Source of the DNA: an uncultured Rothia sp.
Lineage (GTDB): Bacteria; Actinomycetota; Actinomycetes; Actinomycetales; Micrococcaceae
Assembly (NCBI RefSeq): GCF_916715725.1
Contig: NZ_CAKAPD010000003.1
Span: 62,001 to 126,000 of the forward strand
Length of the DNA: 64,000 nt
Direction of reading: 5' to 3'
The translations under genes were made by a program, and so were the position numbers. Under the pieces are notes generated by a model. It did not search any database and was not told where the DNA came from. It worked only from the letters and a program-made list of their open reading frames with translations. Of the stretch, positions 62,736-64,000 are shown piece after piece; positions within the stretch are counted from its first letter, which is position 1; each line of letters opens with the position of its first letter.

Positions 62736-63577
62736 TGACCGCCGCAACGGTTAGTGCCACCTCCAGCGCTCACGCTGAGCATGCCGAGAAGAGCGCTACT
62801 TCTGTGAAGCTGCCGTCGAACCCGTTCGCCGGTAAGCAGTACCTGGGCCTGATTCTGCCCCTGGCGCTGATTGCCCTCTGGTACATTCTGAGCACCAACG
62901 GCGTGTTCACCCAGGTTCAGCTGCCCTCCCCCGACCGTGTGGTCAGCGCCGGTGTTGAGCTGGCACAGCGCGGCGAGTTGGGCCGCCACGTGGCGATTTC
63001 TACTCAGCGTGTGCTGATTGGTTTCGGTATTGGTGCCGTGCTCGGCCTGGTGCTGGGTGCGCTGATTGGCTTGTCTGCGCCGGTGCGTCTGATTGCCGCG
63101 CCGACCATTGGTGCGCTACGTGCCGTACCGTCCCTGGCGTGGGTTCCGCTGCTTCTGCTGTGGATCGGTATCGGTGAGAATTCCAAGGTGACCCTGGTTG
63201 CTATTGGTGCATTCTTCCCGGTGTACACCACGGTTTCTGCGGCTCTGGCGCACGTTGACCCCAAGCTTGTGGAGGCGGCACGCGCCTTCGGCCTGAAGGG
63301 TCTGCGCCTGTTCACCACGGTTCAGCTTCCCGCGGTTCTGCCGTCGGTCGTTTCGGGTCTGCGTCTGGCGCTGGCTCAGGCGTGGCTGTTCCTGGTCGCC
63401 GCTGAGCTGCTGGGTGCATCCATGGGCCTGGGTTATCTGCTGACCGACTCGCAGAACAACGGCCGCACCGACCGCCTGCTGCTGGCTATTGTGGCGCTGG
63501 CGGTGCTCGGTAAGATTACCGACGCCTTGGTGGGTGTTTTCGAGCGCTGGGTGAAGGCGAAGTACCCCAGCAACTAA
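62735..63577 (+). CDS. ssuC: Sulfonate-type ABC permease
   Basis: A 280-residue protein with about six helices and the permease motif region ARAFGLKGLRLFTTVQLPAV near residue 185. It begins with a 1-base overlap of the ssuA stop (TAATG). Completes the SsuABC-type importer that partners with the divergent monooxygenase. Confidence 0.88.
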   Translation: MTAATVSATSSAHAEHAEKSATSVKLPSNPFAGKQYLGLILPLALIALWYILSTNGVFTQVQLPSPDRVVSAGVELAQRGELGRHVAISTQRVLIGFGIGAVLGLVLGALIGLSAPVRLIAAPTIGALRAVPSLAWVPLLLLWIGIGENSKVTLVAIGAFFPVYTTVSAALAHVDPKLVEAARAFGLKGLRLFTTVQLPAVLPSVVSGLRLALAQAWLFLVAAELLGASMGLGYLLTDSQNNGRTDRLLLAIVALAVLGKITDALVGVFERWVKAKYPSN

Positions 63578-63613
63578 CGCCACCAGCAATTAGCACCACA
63601 GCTAAACGCAACA

Positions 63614-63633
63614 CTCAGCACGCGCTGAGTTTT
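63614..63633 (+). terminator. Terminator after ssuC
   Basis: CTCAGC (63614-63619), loop ACGC, GCTGAG (63624-63629), TTTT. Confidence 0.75.
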
Positions 63634-63745
63634 AGGAGAGATGTCCGCCGCGTGGCTGCTCCCCAAAGGTGAGCTAATCATCGCTACGCGCCGGAGAAAG
63701 AAGTCGGCGGGGAAACCTGTCGCCTACTGAATGATGATGATGAAT
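63634..63745 (+). other. Structured spacer between two terminators
   Basis: About 110 bases with possible long-range pairing CCGCCG (63645-63650) with CGGCGG (63705-63710) and several purine-rich loops. Bounded by terminators on both sides, so it could encode a short RNA or an unrecognised leader. No known class identified. Confidence 0.3.
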
Positions 63746-63788
63746 CCCGCCCCGCGCCCCACAGCAGTGAGCGCGGGGCGGGGTCTTT
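63746..63788 (+). terminator. Second GC-rich terminator
   Basis: Twelve-base arms (63746-63757, 63771-63782) followed by TCTTTAAAT. Confidence 0.75.
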
Positions 63789-63884
63789 AAATATTTCGGA
63801 ATATTACGAACCGATACACAGCATGCCGAATATGACGGGCTCCTTTGCTTCCTGGCCCGGAGCGCGCTTTACTAAGAAGGCAAA

Positions 63885-64000
63885 CCATCCAGAGCGACCG
63901 AGAGACCTGGCTCCGTGACGTCGCAGCAACCCCCTCGCCAACGCACACACAGACCCCACGGTCACACAGACAGCGGCACGGCGAGCAAGGGTGCTAATGC
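63885..64000 (+). ncRNA. SAM-I riboswitch, cut by the window end
   Basis: Same opening as the aptamer at 60639: CCATCCAGAGCGAC, GAGAGACCTGGCTC, GTCGCAGCAACC, and GGTGCTAA near the last bases. The P3 region is longer. The closing P1 arm and the controlled gene are beyond the window; a sulfur or methionine gene is expected. Confidence 0.85.

Noticed and set aside
63650..63745. c-di-AMP (ydaO) or cobalamin riboswitch
   Set aside because: Conserved core words of these classes are not present.

Overview
The window looks like chromosome of a high-G+C actinobacterium of the family Micrococcaceae, most likely Rothia. Support: about 55-60 % G+C in most genes, many GTG starts, an LAxTG (class E) sortase signal, Tat-like lipoproteins starting xRRTLL, a SAM-IV riboswitch, a tRNA order Glu-Asp-Phe, and a set of human-associated functions (heme, peptide, sugar and osmolyte uptake). 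The genus is an inference from protein style, not a search result.

Layout. 1-4463: cell-wall HtaA heme protein (5' end outside the window) followed by hmuTUV, a complete heme relay. 4570-7341: CtpE-like P-type ATPase behind a leader rich in inverted repeats. 7342-10020: a BglF-type PTS permease preceded by a ribonucleic antiterminator and its overlapping terminator. 10052-11220: tandem repeats and an unknown membrane protein. 11316-28198 (minus strand): a large oligopeptide-uptake locus, read right to left as permease, permease, fused double ATPase and then six paralogous substrate-binding lipoproteins. A terminator follows the ATPase gene and lies between every pair of binding-protein genes, and several upstream regions carry CRP/GlxR-like half-sites. 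28411-35906: MFS exporter plus TetR regulator, cardiolipin synthase, a YdcF-like protein, an RNase H-fold protein and a small monooxygenase. 35994-45008: lipoprotein, ilvD, a TreC-like glucosidase and a four-gene osmoprotectant ABC operon.

45091-52946: three tRNAs, then about 1 kb of AT-rich non-coding DNA, a secreted helical protein of unknown function, FprA reductase, a DUF2218 protein and a bacteriocin-type ABC operon. 53294-56535: two tandem NCS2 purine permeases, the second with a striking palindrome over its promoter. 56675-58168: a two-gene HTH/nucleotidyltransferase module resembling AbiE toxin-antitoxin pairs, of lower G+C, bracketed by two nearly identical 38-bp palindromes. 58214-64000: a sulfur-acquisition region. 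An FMN monooxygenase is controlled by a SAM-IV riboswitch and faces a divergent ssuBAC-type transporter controlled by a SAM-I riboswitch; a second SAM-I aptamer is cut by the window end.

The most unusual items are the palindrome-bracketed HTH/NTase module, the back-to-back SAM-IV and SAM-I riboswitches, the six-fold binding-protein array with its candidate global-regulator sites, and the RAT/terminator switch without a cognate antiterminator gene nearby. No insertion sequence, prophage or CRISPR array was seen.
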